Source: an uncultured Bacilli bacterium
Lineage (GTDB): Bacteria > Bacillota_I > Bacilli_A > RF39 > UBA660
NCBI GenBank assembly: GCA_910589335.1
Contig: CAJUTW010000057.1
Span: 1-6,455, forward strand
Length of the DNA stretch: 6,455 nt
Reading direction: 5' to 3'
The position numbers were made by a program, and so were the translations under genes. This document shows positions 1 through 6,225 of this stretch, piece by piece. Every line of letters begins with the position of its first letter. Position 1 is the first letter of the stretch. A model generated the notes under the pieces. It was not told where the DNA came from. It searched no databases and worked only from the letters and a program-made list of their open reading frames with translations.

Positions 1-17
1 ATCGCTTCTTCAGCTCT

Positions 18-42
18 CACCCGCATAGCGGGTGGTTTTATT
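18..42 (+). terminator. GC-rich hairpin with T-tract, possible terminator or element end
   Basis: A perfect 7-bp stem, CACCCGC (18-24) and GCGGGTG (28-34), closes a 3-base loop and is followed on the + strand by GTTTTATT. This is the most GC-rich spot in an otherwise AT-rich window. It could be a Rho-independent terminator for a rightward gene or RNA ending before the window. It could also be a subterminal palindrome of an IS200/IS605-type element, which carry such hairpins at their ends. No gene for either reading is visible, so the call is structural only. Confidence 0.45.
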
Positions 43-64
43 ATGTTCCTATCCCAGAACATAA
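41..64. repeat. 8-bp inverted repeat
   Basis: TTATGTTC (41-48) pairs perfectly with GAACATAA (57-64) around an 8-base loop. No T-tract follows on either strand, so it is not a good terminator. It abuts the GC-rich hairpin at 18-34, and the two may belong to one structured RNA or mobile-element end that lies mostly outside the window. Function unknown. Confidence 0.4.
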
Positions 65-66
65 GG

Positions 67-94
67 AAAAAATAGATACAAAAAGTATCTATTT
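67..94 (-). terminator. Rho-independent terminator of htpG
   Basis: On the minus strand a perfect 10-bp stem (94-85 with 79-70) encloses a TTTTT loop and runs into a T-tract ending at 67. The htpG stop codon TAG (91-89) lies inside the upstream arm, so translation ends within the terminator stem. Confidence 0.8.
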
Positions 95-1969
95 AGAAAT
101 AACTTCACATATTAATCTACTTATCTCTGTAGGATTTTCAATAGGAAGACCTGCTATCATTCTAGCCTCACTATAAAGAATCTCAGTATATTTATCAAAA
201 TCTTCACGACTATTTTTATATAAATCTTTTAATTTTGAAGCAATTGGATGTTTCTCATTTATTTCAAGTATTGTTTCTGCTTTAATTCCCATATCATTAG
301 GCATAGCATCAAAAACTTTTTGCATCTCGATTGAAACATCTCCTTTAGTAGTTAAACAAACAGGATGACTCTTTAACTTTTTACTAAATCTAACTTCTTT
401 TACTTCACCTATCTTCTCACACATAGCTTTTAGTAAATCAGAATTATCTTTATTAACTTTTTCAGTTTCCCTCTTTTCATCTTCTGTTTCTAAATCAAGT
501 GAACCATCACTTACATTAGTAAATTTCTTACCTTCAAACTCTTGAATAGCTGTAACACAAAATTCATCTACATAATCTGTTAAATATAAAATATCATAAT
601 CTTTATCTTTTACTTGTTCAACTTGTGGTAATGCATTAATTTTAGCTATTGATGCTCCACTTGCATAATATATATTTTCTTGTTGATCACTCATTTCATT
701 TACATATTCTGCTAATGTAATAAGTCTTTCATGTTTAGAAGAATAAAACATTACTAAATCTTTTAATTTATCTTTATCAGCACCATAATTATTATAAACA
801 CCATATTTTAATTGAACTCCAAAAGTCTTGAAAAATGACATATAACTTTCTCTATCATCCTTAAGCATTTTTTCTAATTCTTTACGTATTTTACTTTCAA
901 TATTTTTTGCAATTAATTTTAAATTACTAGACTCTTGTAATAATTCACGAGAAATATTTAATGATAAATCTTCAGAATCTACAATACCTTTAACAAAACT
1001 AAAATAATCTGGTAATAATTCAGCACATTTTTCCATTATCATAACCCCATTAGAATATAAAGCCAGACCTTTTTCATATTCTTGAGTATAATAATCATAT
1101 GGTGCATGACTAGGAATAAACATTAATGATTTATAAGAACACATTCCTTCAACTGATGAATTAATTACTTTTAAAGGCTTATCATAATCATTAAATTTAT
1201 CCATATAAAAGTTTTCATAATCAGTATCACTAACATCACTTTTATTCTTCTTCCAAATTGGAATCATACTATTTAATGTTTCAATTTCTTTTATATCTTC
1301 ATATTCCTTTTTTTCTTCATCTTTTAACTCATGATGAACACATTCCATTTTTATTGGAAAACTTATATAATCAGAATATTTTTTTACTAAACTTTTAATT
1401 TCATATTCATCTAAATATTTACTAAAACTAAACTCTTCATTATCTTCCTTAATATTTAAAATAATCTCAGTACCAACATCATCCTTTGATACTTTCTTTA
1501 TCGTATATCCATCTACTCCTTCACTTTCAAAGCAGTATGCATCTTCACTATCAATACTTAAAGAATTAACAGTAATTCTATCACTAACCATAAAAGCAGA
1601 ATAAAACCCAACACCAAATTGACCAATAATTGAAGTTTTTTCTTCTTTAGTCATATTCTCTTTAAATGCTAAACTACCACTTTTTGCTATTGTACCTAAA
1701 TTAGCTTCTAACTCCTCTTTAGTCATACCACAACCATTATCACTAATAGTTAAAGTACGTTCTTCTTTATTAAAACTAATATTAATCTCTAAATTTTCTT
1801 TATCTATTTTTACTTTTTTATCAGTTAAACTTCTATAATAAATTTTATCTAAAGCATCACTTGCATTAGAAATTAACTCCCTTAAAAATATATCTTTATT
1901 TGTATAAATTGAATTAATCATTAAATCTAATAATCTCTTAGACTCTGATTTAAATTCTTTTTTAGCCAC
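89..1969 (-). CDS. htpG: HtpG, Hsp90-family molecular chaperone
   Basis: Cytosolic ATP-dependent chaperone of the Hsp90 family, 626 residues, a normal full length. The N-terminal ATPase domain shows the ELISNASDA box (catalytic-type Glu31, Asn35), DNGCGM (from Asp77) and the lid/ATP loop GQFGVGF (116-122). The middle domain has the NISRELLQ motif with the conserved Arg341 that contacts ATP. The C-terminal dimerisation part keeps the ETILEINEKHP segment. The start is GTG at 1969-1967, preceded by AGGAG (1982-1978) at 8 nt, and gives the usual family N-terminus AKKEFKSESKRLL. A longer reading from 2011 would begin upstream of the predicted transcription start, so I reject it. The gene is a single transcription unit with its own promoter and terminator. 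A CIRCE operator overlaps the promoter, so HrcA repression relieved by heat is expected. No broken or missing motifs were seen. Confidence 0.97.
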   Translation of the reverse strand: MAKKEFKSESKRLLDLMINSIYTNKDIFLRELISNASDALDKIYYRSLTDKKVKIDKENLEINISFNKEERTLTISDNGCGMTKEELEANLGTIAKSGSLAFKENMTKEEKTSIIGQFGVGFYSAFMVSDRITVNSLSIDSEDAYCFESEGVDGYTIKKVSKDDVGTEIILNIKEDNEEFSFSKYLDEYEIKSLVKKYSDYISFPIKMECVHHELKDEEKKEYEDIKEIETLNSMIPIWKKNKSDVSDTDYENFYMDKFNDYDKPLKVINSSVEGMCSYKSLMFIPSHAPYDYYTQEYEKGLALYSNGVMIMEKCAELLPDYFSFVKGIVDSEDLSLNISRELLQESSNLKLIAKNIESKIRKELEKMLKDDRESYMSFFKTFGVQLKYGVYNNYGADKDKLKDLVMFYSSKHERLITLAEYVNEMSDQQENIYYASGASIAKINALPQVEQVKDKDYDILYLTDYVDEFCVTAIQEFEGKKFTNVSDGSLDLETEDEKRETEKVNKDNSDLLKAMCEKIGEVKEVRFSKKLKSHPVCLTTKGDVSIEMQKVFDAMPNDMGIKAETILEINEKHPIASKLKDLYKNSREDFDKYTEILYSEARMIAGLPIENPTEISRLICEVISK

Positions 1970-2001
1970 AAAATCATCTCCTATAAAATATTTATAAATT
2001 A

Positions 2002-2030
2002 TATATATCACTCTTTTTAGCAGAAGTCAA
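2002..2030 (-). promoter_or_regulatory. Housekeeping (SigA-type) promoter of htpG
   Basis: Read on the minus strand: -35 TTGACT (2030-2025), a 17-nt spacer, and -10 TATATA (2007-2002) preceded by TG with one base between, an extended -10. Transcription should start near 1995, giving a leader of about 26 nt that contains the AGGAG site at 1982-1978. The -35 box lies within the CIRCE operator, a good position for repression. Confidence 0.75.
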
Positions 2031-2043
2031 CAGTGAGTGCTAA
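2017..2043 (-). promoter_or_regulatory. CIRCE operator (HrcA binding site), one arm degenerate
   Basis: The CIRCE consensus is TTAGCACTC, nine bases, GAGTGCTAA. On the minus strand the first arm (2043-2035) is a perfect TTAGCACTC, followed by a 9-nt spacer (2034-2026) and TTCTGCTAA (2025-2017), which matches 6 of 9 in the second arm. Outside the mismatches the palindrome extends to ten bases per side (2013-2022 and 2038-2047). This is the known HrcA heat-shock operator. It is best known before groESL and the hrcA-grpE-dnaK genes; here it covers the -35 of htpG. Confidence 0.85.
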
Positions 2044-2078
2044 AAAGAATTACAAATTTTTATTATTTAAAAAATCCT

Positions 2079-2197
2079 TTATTTTTTAGAAACACCTTCT
2101 TTATATTCATCTAAATGCAAGAAAATTTCTATTATATCTTTATCAGAAATTCCCATTAACTTAGATATAAAAACTCTTCTCTTATTTCACCTTTCAT
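2079..2197 (-). pseudogene. Possible broken or very small ORF, unrecognised
   Basis: Two minus-strand frames join into one plausible peptide. An ATG at 2197 opens MKGEIREEFLYLS and stops. The -1 frame continues as SKLMGISDKDIIEIF and on to EGVSKK, ending at TAA 2081-2079. The downstream frame alone could start at ATG 2156 (25 residues), but neither ATG has a good Shine-Dalgarno site. The residue mix (charged, helical, little Asn/Ile-only sequence) looks more coding than the surrounding spacer. It may be the decayed end of a gene split by a one-base indel, or chance. No family recognised. Confidence 0.25.
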
Positions 2198-2209
2198 ATA
2201 AATAATCAA

Positions 2210-2236
2210 TAAATAAAAAGAAGTCTTAAAAGACTA
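2210..2236 (-). terminator. Rho-independent terminator of the 342-residue gene
   Basis: Minus strand: AGTCT (2235-2231), loop TTTA, AGACT (2226-2222), then TCTTTTTATTT. The stem is short (5 bp) but the T-tract is good. The stop codon TAG (2236-2234) overlaps the stem. Confidence 0.65.
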
Positions 2237-3262
2237 TCTCATAAAAGTATAATTAATTATTTCATCTACTAACTTATCCTCATACTTTTCACTTAAATAA
2301 GACTTCAATTTCTCTTCTAATTCTCTATCAGGATTTAAAATTTTTACTCGTTCTTTCTTTAATAAGTCTAATTCTAGCTTTTCATTATTACTATTAACGA
2401 CCTTAAAAAAATCATCTTCTACACCATAACATAAATAATAATTAGCTCTATCTTCCAAAAAATCTTGTTTATCATGAGCAACCATTAACCTATAAAATCT
2501 TTTTTCTATTTTATCAAAAATTGCTTTCATAATAATATAAACTTCTTCACCTAAAGAATAATAATTAGGAGAACTTATATTTATTAAATTATTAAATTTT
2601 GAAAAATCTATTATAATTATTTTATCATTTATAATTGAGTAATACCTTTCTCCTACTCCTTCTAAAAATTCTATATCAGTAAATTTATATTTACAATTTT
2701 TAATAACTTTTTCATCAAATAAATCTTCTAATTTATTATTTTCAAAATCAAAATCATATGATCCAGTATATTTAAATTTTTCTGAATTATCATTAAATTC
2801 TGATAAAATTTTACTACACAATTCATTTACAATATTTGGTAAATGCTCAAATAAAGTAACTATTATTTCAAACAAAAATTTAAAATCTTTATCAATAAAT
2901 TGTGTAAAAGTATATTTGCACTCTTTAGAATCAACATTTGTATTTATTTCTATATAATATGAATTCATTTCAGAATTATCTCTAATCAAATTCATTTCAG
3001 AATTGTCAATACTATTAATTGTTTCTAATAAATAGTTTACAGTATGTATAAAAATAAATTGATAACAAAAATATTCTTCTATATTACTCTCACAATCAAT
3101 AGCATCAATAGGAACATATAATACTTTAAATTTTTCTATTTTCTTATTAAATACTACTGCAAAATAAAAATTACTTTTATCATAATCTTTTATATATAAA
3201 TCAAGTATTATAGTTTCTTTCTTTTTCTTTAAAGTTTTTTTTATTATATTAAGTATGTCCAT
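2234..3262 (-). CDS. Hypothetical protein, 342 residues, unrecognised family
   Basis: I do not recognise this protein. It is an intact frame with an ATG at 3262 and a GGGAGG ribosome site at 3280-3275, a somewhat long 12 nt away. No signal peptide or clear membrane segment is seen, so it is probably cytosolic. It is rich in Lys, Asn, Ile, Phe and acidic residues, has six scattered cysteines, and ends in a charged helix-like tail (ELEEKLKSYLSEKYEDKL). The hexapeptide DNSEMN occurs twice near residues 87-100 from an in-frame 27-nt tandem duplication. The tetrad CKY with a following FT also occurs twice, in ECKYTFT and NCKYKFT. It stands alone between its own terminator and the spacer left of the SleC operon, so neighbours give no functional hint. 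Base composition is even more AT-rich than the flanking genes, which could mean rapid evolution or transfer. Confidence 0.8.
   Translation of the reverse strand: MDILNIIKKTLKKKKETIILDLYIKDYDKSNFYFAVVFNKKIEKFKVLYVPIDAIDCESNIEEYFCYQFIFIHTVNYLLETINSIDNSEMNLIRDNSEMNSYYIEINTNVDSKECKYTFTQFIDKDFKFLFEIIVTLFEHLPNIVNELCSKILSEFNDNSEKFKYTGSYDFDFENNKLEDLFDEKVIKNCKYKFTDIEFLEGVGERYYSIINDKIIIIDFSKFNNLINISSPNYYSLGEEVYIIMKAIFDKIEKRFYRLMVAHDKQDFLEDRANYYLCYGVEDDFFKVVNSNNEKLELDLLKKERVKILNPDRELEEKLKSYLSEKYEDKLVDEIINYTFMR
2962..3004. repeat. 27-nt in-frame tandem duplication inside the 342-residue gene
   Basis: The 16-mer AATTCATTTCAGAATT occurs at 2962-2977 and again at 2989-3004, offset by 27 nt (nine codons), giving the repeated DNSEMN peptide. 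The near identity suggests a recent small duplication that kept the frame open. Confidence 0.75.
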
Positions 3263-3395
3263 AATTTTCCGTATCCTCCCTACTTTTAATATTACAATTA
3301 TTTATCCACTTAAATATTATAAAATCAAACTATTTTAACAATACTCCTTTTTCTAAATATTTTAAAATAAATAAGCGGAATATAACTGTCTTTTC

Positions 3396-3414
3396 AATAT
3401 GACTTTCTCATATT
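3396..3414. repeat. 7-bp inverted repeat in spacer
   Basis: AATATGA (3396-3402) pairs with TCATATT (3408-3414) around a 5-base loop. No T-tract follows. It lies in the 3263-3497 spacer, upstream of the 342-residue gene on the minus strand. Role unknown; it may be chance in AT-rich DNA. Confidence 0.3.
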
Positions 3415-3444
3415 AAAATTAATTAGTAACTCCAACTATTATTA

Positions 3445-3509
3445 TTAATAGCAAATAGCTCTTTCTAATTCTTTGTCTCCATATGTATTATACCAATAAA
3501 AAAAGACTA
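3445..3509 (-). pseudogene. Possible C-terminal remnant of a lost gene
   Basis: Directly after the sleC terminator the minus strand reads in one open frame YWYNTYGDKELERAICY, ending at TAA (3447-3445). The peptide is much more protein-like (Gly, Asp, Arg, Ala, Glu) than the Asn/Ile/Lys strings typical of AT-rich spacer. It has no start codon of its own and no upstream body, as the frame runs back into the terminator stem. An extended -10 (TGGTATAAT) falls in the same stretch, so part of it may be promoter DNA instead. Family not recognised. Confidence 0.2.
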
Positions 3510-3519
3510 TTACTAGTCT
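3498..3519 (-). terminator. Rho-independent terminator of the LysM-SleC operon
   Basis: Minus strand: AGACTA (3519-3514), loop GTAA, TAGTCT (3509-3504), then a run of T to 3498. It starts four bases after the sleC stop codon (3525-3523). Confidence 0.8.
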
Positions 3520-3522
3520 ATT

Positions 3523-4869
3523 TCACTCTTTTGACAGTTCTACTATCCTATACCAAGTAGCTGGTCCAACTACGCCTGTATCTTCCAAACCAAAACGTCT
3601 TTGCAAACTTTTCACTGACTGTTGAGTTAATCTATCATACGTTCCATTAACAAGAACACCCGGTATACTATGATCTTTACTACATATTAAATACAAAAAT
3701 TTTTGTAAATTAACAACATCTTCTCCAGTCATATCATAAGATAAATATCTACCAGAAAAGAATTCATTAATATCACACATACAAGTTTCAGGTACTTTTT
3801 GTAAAGTTTGTTTATAAGCTTCTCTTAAAGCTTTCCATGTATTAGCATCTACAATTCCATTAGCTTTTATTTTATATTTATTTTGAAAAGCAATTACCAT
3901 TTGCTTAGTATCTTCAGTAAAAACAGGTGTTTTTAAATCTAAATAAGGAATATCCGCATCAAAATATGCAATAGTATTTATATAATAATTTAAAGCTGTA
4001 ACAGGATCACCCTCATCTCCTAATTGAATAGTTCTATTAAAAACCAAAGAAGCCTCATCTATTCCTATACCTTCTGTATAAATACTTGTAATTTTTTTCA
4101 CTGCATTATAAATATATTTTATTTTATACCAAGTCTGTTTATCAACTATACCATTTATAGGTAAATTAAAAATTTCTTGAAATTTTTTTACAGCGTTTTC
4201 AGTATCAACAGTAAAATAAATACTATCATCTATTATGGCAGGGATAGCTGGATAATCTCTTCCAATTCTATTTAATTGAATTTTCAATAATCTTACAAAA
4301 TCTCCAGAAGTTCCAATTTCAACAGGAAATCCAGGATAAGTCATAATATTATCTTCTACTGGAGCATTATATATAATTTTTATATCATTTCCATAGTAAT
4401 TCCTAAGAATTTCTATAGGACTTTTCCCTTGATTAGCAAGTGTTAAACTCCCCCACTGTGACAAACCACTACAAGTTGTATTTTTACCATCACAGTACTG
4501 AGCATAAAGAGGTTGAACTTGATTTCCTTTTACAATATAATTATTAAAAATTTCATCAACAATTTGAGAAATTCTATCAAAGAATTGTGCATTTTCTCTA
4601 AATGCTTGATCATAAATCGGACTATTAGTAATATCAAAATTATAGCCTTTAGAAGGATACCATTCATTATAAATTCTATTTAGAGCAAAAGATATTTGTG
4701 CTAATATATTAGCTTTTAAAGCATCATCTGGCCAGTTGGGATAAATTTCACTAGATGCTACATTTTTTATATACTCTGTAAACGGAACTGTTATATTTCT
4801 AGCACTAGCATCAGGAGCTCCTAAATGTACTCTAATCATAGTTGGAATTATAGGACTTCTAATTGCCAT
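3523..4869 (-). CDS. sleC: SleC-like spore cortex-lytic enzyme (SpoIID/LytB-like domain plus three peptidoglycan-binding repeats)
   Basis: Predicted peptidoglycan-cleaving enzyme that degrades spore cortex at germination, as SleC does in clostridia. Residues 8-170 match the SpoIID/LytB-like region: VPFTEYIKNVASSEIYPNWP with Glu41 in the position of the family's catalytic Glu, then LKANILAQISFALNRIY, and YCDGKNTTCSGLSQWG with Cys126 and Cys133, then GKSPIEILRNYYG. Three PG_binding_1-type repeats follow at about 183-252, 280-350 and 372-445, each ending in a GIVD/GVVG-x-x-TW motif. There is no signal peptide, which fits a mother-cell product placed on the spore. The start ATG at 4869 has AAGGAG (4884-4879) at 9 nt and lies 11 nt inside the previous gene. 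The protein begins almost directly with the catalytic domain, whereas the SleC precursor I know from Clostridium perfringens carries an N-terminal pre/pro-region. That region appears here as the separate gene just upstream. Family call is strong; in vivo role is inferred. Confidence 0.85.
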   Translation of the reverse strand: MAIRSPIIPTMIRVHLGAPDASARNITVPFTEYIKNVASSEIYPNWPDDALKANILAQISFALNRIYNEWYPSKGYNFDITNSPIYDQAFRENAQFFDRISQIVDEIFNNYIVKGNQVQPLYAQYCDGKNTTCSGLSQWGSLTLANQGKSPIEILRNYYGNDIKIIYNAPVEDNIMTYPGFPVEIGTSGDFVRLLKIQLNRIGRDYPAIPAIIDDSIYFTVDTENAVKKFQEIFNLPINGIVDKQTWYKIKYIYNAVKKITSIYTEGIGIDEASLVFNRTIQLGDEGDPVTALNYYINTIAYFDADIPYLDLKTPVFTEDTKQMVIAFQNKYKIKANGIVDANTWKALREAYKQTLQKVPETCMCDINEFFSGRYLSYDMTGEDVVNLQKFLYLICSKDHSIPGVLVNGTYDRLTQQSVKSLQRRFGLEDTGVVGPATWYRIVELSKE

Positions 4870-5275
4870 TTTGTTCTACTCCTTCCAAAATAATTTCTGG
4901 AATCATTTTTACATATTGAATAACTTTAATTCCTCCAAACATACCAATTGAATATTGTTTAATAGATTCAAATCCAGTATGAATTGCTGTTAAATCATAT
5001 ACAGTATATAAAGGAGGCTCTATACTCCCAATAGAACTTTTAGGTGCAGGTAATTGTATATTATCAATTATCCCACTAGAATCAGTTTGTCCTCTAAAAA
5101 AGACTACTCTATATTCTTCAATATCTTTCGAAATCATAATATCTGTTCCTTCAACAGGTAGAGCATTATAAGCCGTAAAAGCTTGTACTTTTAAAGTACC
5201 AATATCAGGATTTGCTAATTGAAAATCTTGATATTCTGGAGTTCTTTTAAACTCATCAAAATTAATAACAGTCAT
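4859..5275 (-). CDS. Small beta-sandwich protein resembling the N-terminal pro-region of SleC
   Basis: A 138-residue protein with a carboxypeptidase-regulatory/transthyretin-like pattern: GTLKVQAFTAYNALPVEGTDI (about 26-46), then FFRGQTDSSGIIDNIQLPAP (59-78), then YTVYDLTAIHTGF (90-102) and a final strand ending in KMIP. The first 25 residues (FDEFKRTPEYQDF) look like a helical lead-in. I recall the same order of elements in the N-terminal pro-part of clostridial SleC, and this gene sits immediately before the SleC catalytic gene, so it is probably that part as a stand-alone protein. The chosen start is ATG at 5275, with AAGGAG 8 nt upstream; a TTG one codon earlier is not favoured. Its start shares one base with the LysM stop (TGATG) and its stop lies inside sleC, so the three genes are translationally coupled. 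It may act in trans as inhibitor, chaperone or localiser of SleC. No signal peptide. Confidence 0.75.
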   Translation of the reverse strand: MTVINFDEFKRTPEYQDFQLANPDIGTLKVQAFTAYNALPVEGTDIMISKDIEEYRVVFFRGQTDSSGIIDNIQLPAPKSSIGSIEPPLYTVYDLTAIHTGFESIKQYSIGMFGGIKVIQYVKMIPEIILEGVEQNGN

Positions 5276-6123
5276 CAAATATTCTCCTTAATTTTTAAAA
5301 TTTGCCCAATACTTAAATTATTATTTGTTAAGTTATTAAGCTTTTTAATACTATCAACAGAAACATTATATTTTTTTGCTATATTATAAAGACTATCTCC
5401 CCTTTTTACTACATAAGTAACATAAGTTGGTTCATTATACCCTTCTCCATAACAACTAGATCCAATCGGAATAATATTATTCTCCTTAAATGCTATTTTT
5501 AAATATTGTCCAATACTTAAATTATTACTAGTTAAATTATTTAACTTGATTAAACTATCAACAGTTACACCATATTTCTTTGCAATTGAATATAAACTAT
5601 CTCCTGCTTTCACTACATATATTAAAACATTACCACTTTCTTCATTATTATCATCTTCCATATTATTATTAGGAATTTTAAGTTGCTGTCCTATAGATAA
5701 TAAATCACTAGTTAAATTATTATATCTTCTTAAATTATCTACACTTAATCCGTATTTTTTAGAAATTGAATATAAACTATCTCCTGCTTTTACTACACAA
5801 ATTATATAGTCGCTACCATTACCTATGTCATTTATAGGTATTTTTAATTGTTGCCCTATATGTAAAACATTACTTTTCAAATTGTTTATTCTCATTAAAT
5901 CAGCAACTGTTGTATTATATTTTTTTGCTATTGAATATAAACTATCTCCAGGTTTTACTATATATAAAGTAGTAGTTGCTGCACTTGGTATTACTAAACT
6001 AGAGCCTACAACTATATTATTACTAGTAAGATTATTCGCAAGTTTAATATCTTCAACCGATATTCCAAATTGTTTACTAATTCCATATAATGTGTCACCA
6101 TTTTGAACTATATATGTCTGCAT
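5275..6123 (-). CDS. Five-LysM peptidoglycan-binding protein, probable spore cortex/coat protein
   Basis: The 282-residue protein is almost entirely LysM domains, at residues 4-46, 54-96, 108-151, 169-211 and 237-278. Each shows the (V)xxGDxLYxIxKKY start and the NNLxSNxLxIGQxLKI end, so it should bind N-acetylglucosamine-containing glycans of peptidoglycan or cortex. Linkers are short; 152-168 is acidic and Asn-rich, and 212-236 contains the only Cys (224) in GSSCYGEGYNEP. No catalytic domain and no signal peptide are present, as in mother-cell spore proteins such as SafA of Bacillus, which reach the cortex surface from the mother cell side. ATG at 6123 is preceded by GAGGTG (6133-6128). It is the first gene of a three-gene operon; its TGA overlaps the next ATG by one base. 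It could be a scaffold that holds SleC and its partner at the cortex. This is inference. Confidence 0.88.
   Translation of the reverse strand: MQTYIVQNGDTLYGISKQFGISVEDIKLANNLTSNNIVVGSSLVIPSAATTTLYIVKPGDSLYSIAKKYNTTVADLMRINNLKSNVLHIGQQLKIPINDIGNGSDYIICVVKAGDSLYSISKKYGLSVDNLRRYNNLTSDLLSIGQQLKIPNNNMEDDNNEESGNVLIYVVKAGDSLYSIAKKYGVTVDSLIKLNNLTSNNLSIGQYLKIAFKENNIIPIGSSCYGEGYNEPTYVTYVVKRGDSLYNIAKKYNVSVDSIKKLNNLTNNNLSIGQILKIKENI
5290..6114 (-). repeat. Five tandem LysM-coding DNA repeats
   Basis: The LysM units recur every 140-205 nt. The best conserved core encodes GDSLYSIxKKY: a 26-nt string is identical at 5585-5610 and 5765-5790, and its first 20 bases recur at 5930-5949. Units 2 to 4 are the most alike, and unit 1 (6114-5986) is the most diverged. 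The pattern indicates repeat expansion by duplication within the gene. Confidence 0.85.
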
Positions 6124-6138
6124 AATTCACCTCAATTA

Positions 6139-6167
6139 AGTTTATGAAAAAAAGTTTAATTTTATAA
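6139..6167 (-). promoter_or_regulatory. Candidate SigE-like promoter of the LysM-SleC operon
   Basis: Minus strand: CATAAACT (6146-6139) matches the Bacillus SigE -10 consensus CATACAMT at all but one base. Fourteen bases upstream lies TTATAAA (6167-6161), which has only the central ATA of the -35. Start of transcription would be just before the GAGGTG ribosome site, giving a very short leader. SigE is the early mother-cell sigma factor, which fits a spore operon. The -35 match is weak and the DNA is AT-rich, so this is tentative. Confidence 0.4.
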
Positions 6168-6172
6168 CTTTT
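6150..6172. repeat. 7-bp inverted repeat in the divergent spacer
   Basis: AAAAGTT (6150-6156) and AACTTTT (6166-6172) are separated by 9 nt and overlap the -35 side of the candidate leftward promoter. The spacing would suit a dimeric regulator, but the motif is low-complexity and may be chance. Confidence 0.25.
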
Positions 6173-6225
6173 CAATTAATAAAATAATTAAATAGGTAAT
6201 TATTATTTATTTTTTATATATTATG

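Noticed and set aside
1..84. Open plus-strand frame ending at TAG 82-84
   Set aside because: It reads straight through both hairpins, has no visible start and no recognisable protein, so it is more likely chance over structured DNA.
1970..2011. A 14-residue N-terminal extension of HtpG from an ATG at 2011
   Set aside because: It lies upstream of the predicted transcription start, overlaps the -10 box, and the family N-terminus begins at the GTG at 1969, which has a good ribosome site.
3263..3444. TATAAT at 3321-3316 as promoter of the 342-residue gene, and a TTG with a ribosome-like site just upstream
   Set aside because: The only TTG-type -35 is 14 nt away, too close, and the TTG frame stops after three codons. 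Nothing else convincing is seen in this spacer.
5276..5278. TTG start one codon before the ATG of the 138-residue gene
   Set aside because: The ATG at 5275 has AAGGAG at an ideal 8 nt and forms the usual TGATG coupling with the LysM stop.
5546..6106. Two plus-strand frames (5546-5809 and 5825-6106) opposite the LysM gene
   Set aside because: They mirror the repeated LysM codons, give near-identical repeated low-complexity peptides and have no convincing ribosome sites.
5290..6114. Regularly spaced repeats that might suggest a CRISPR array
   Set aside because: The repeats are coding LysM units of unequal spacing with diverged copies, not short identical repeats with unique spacers.
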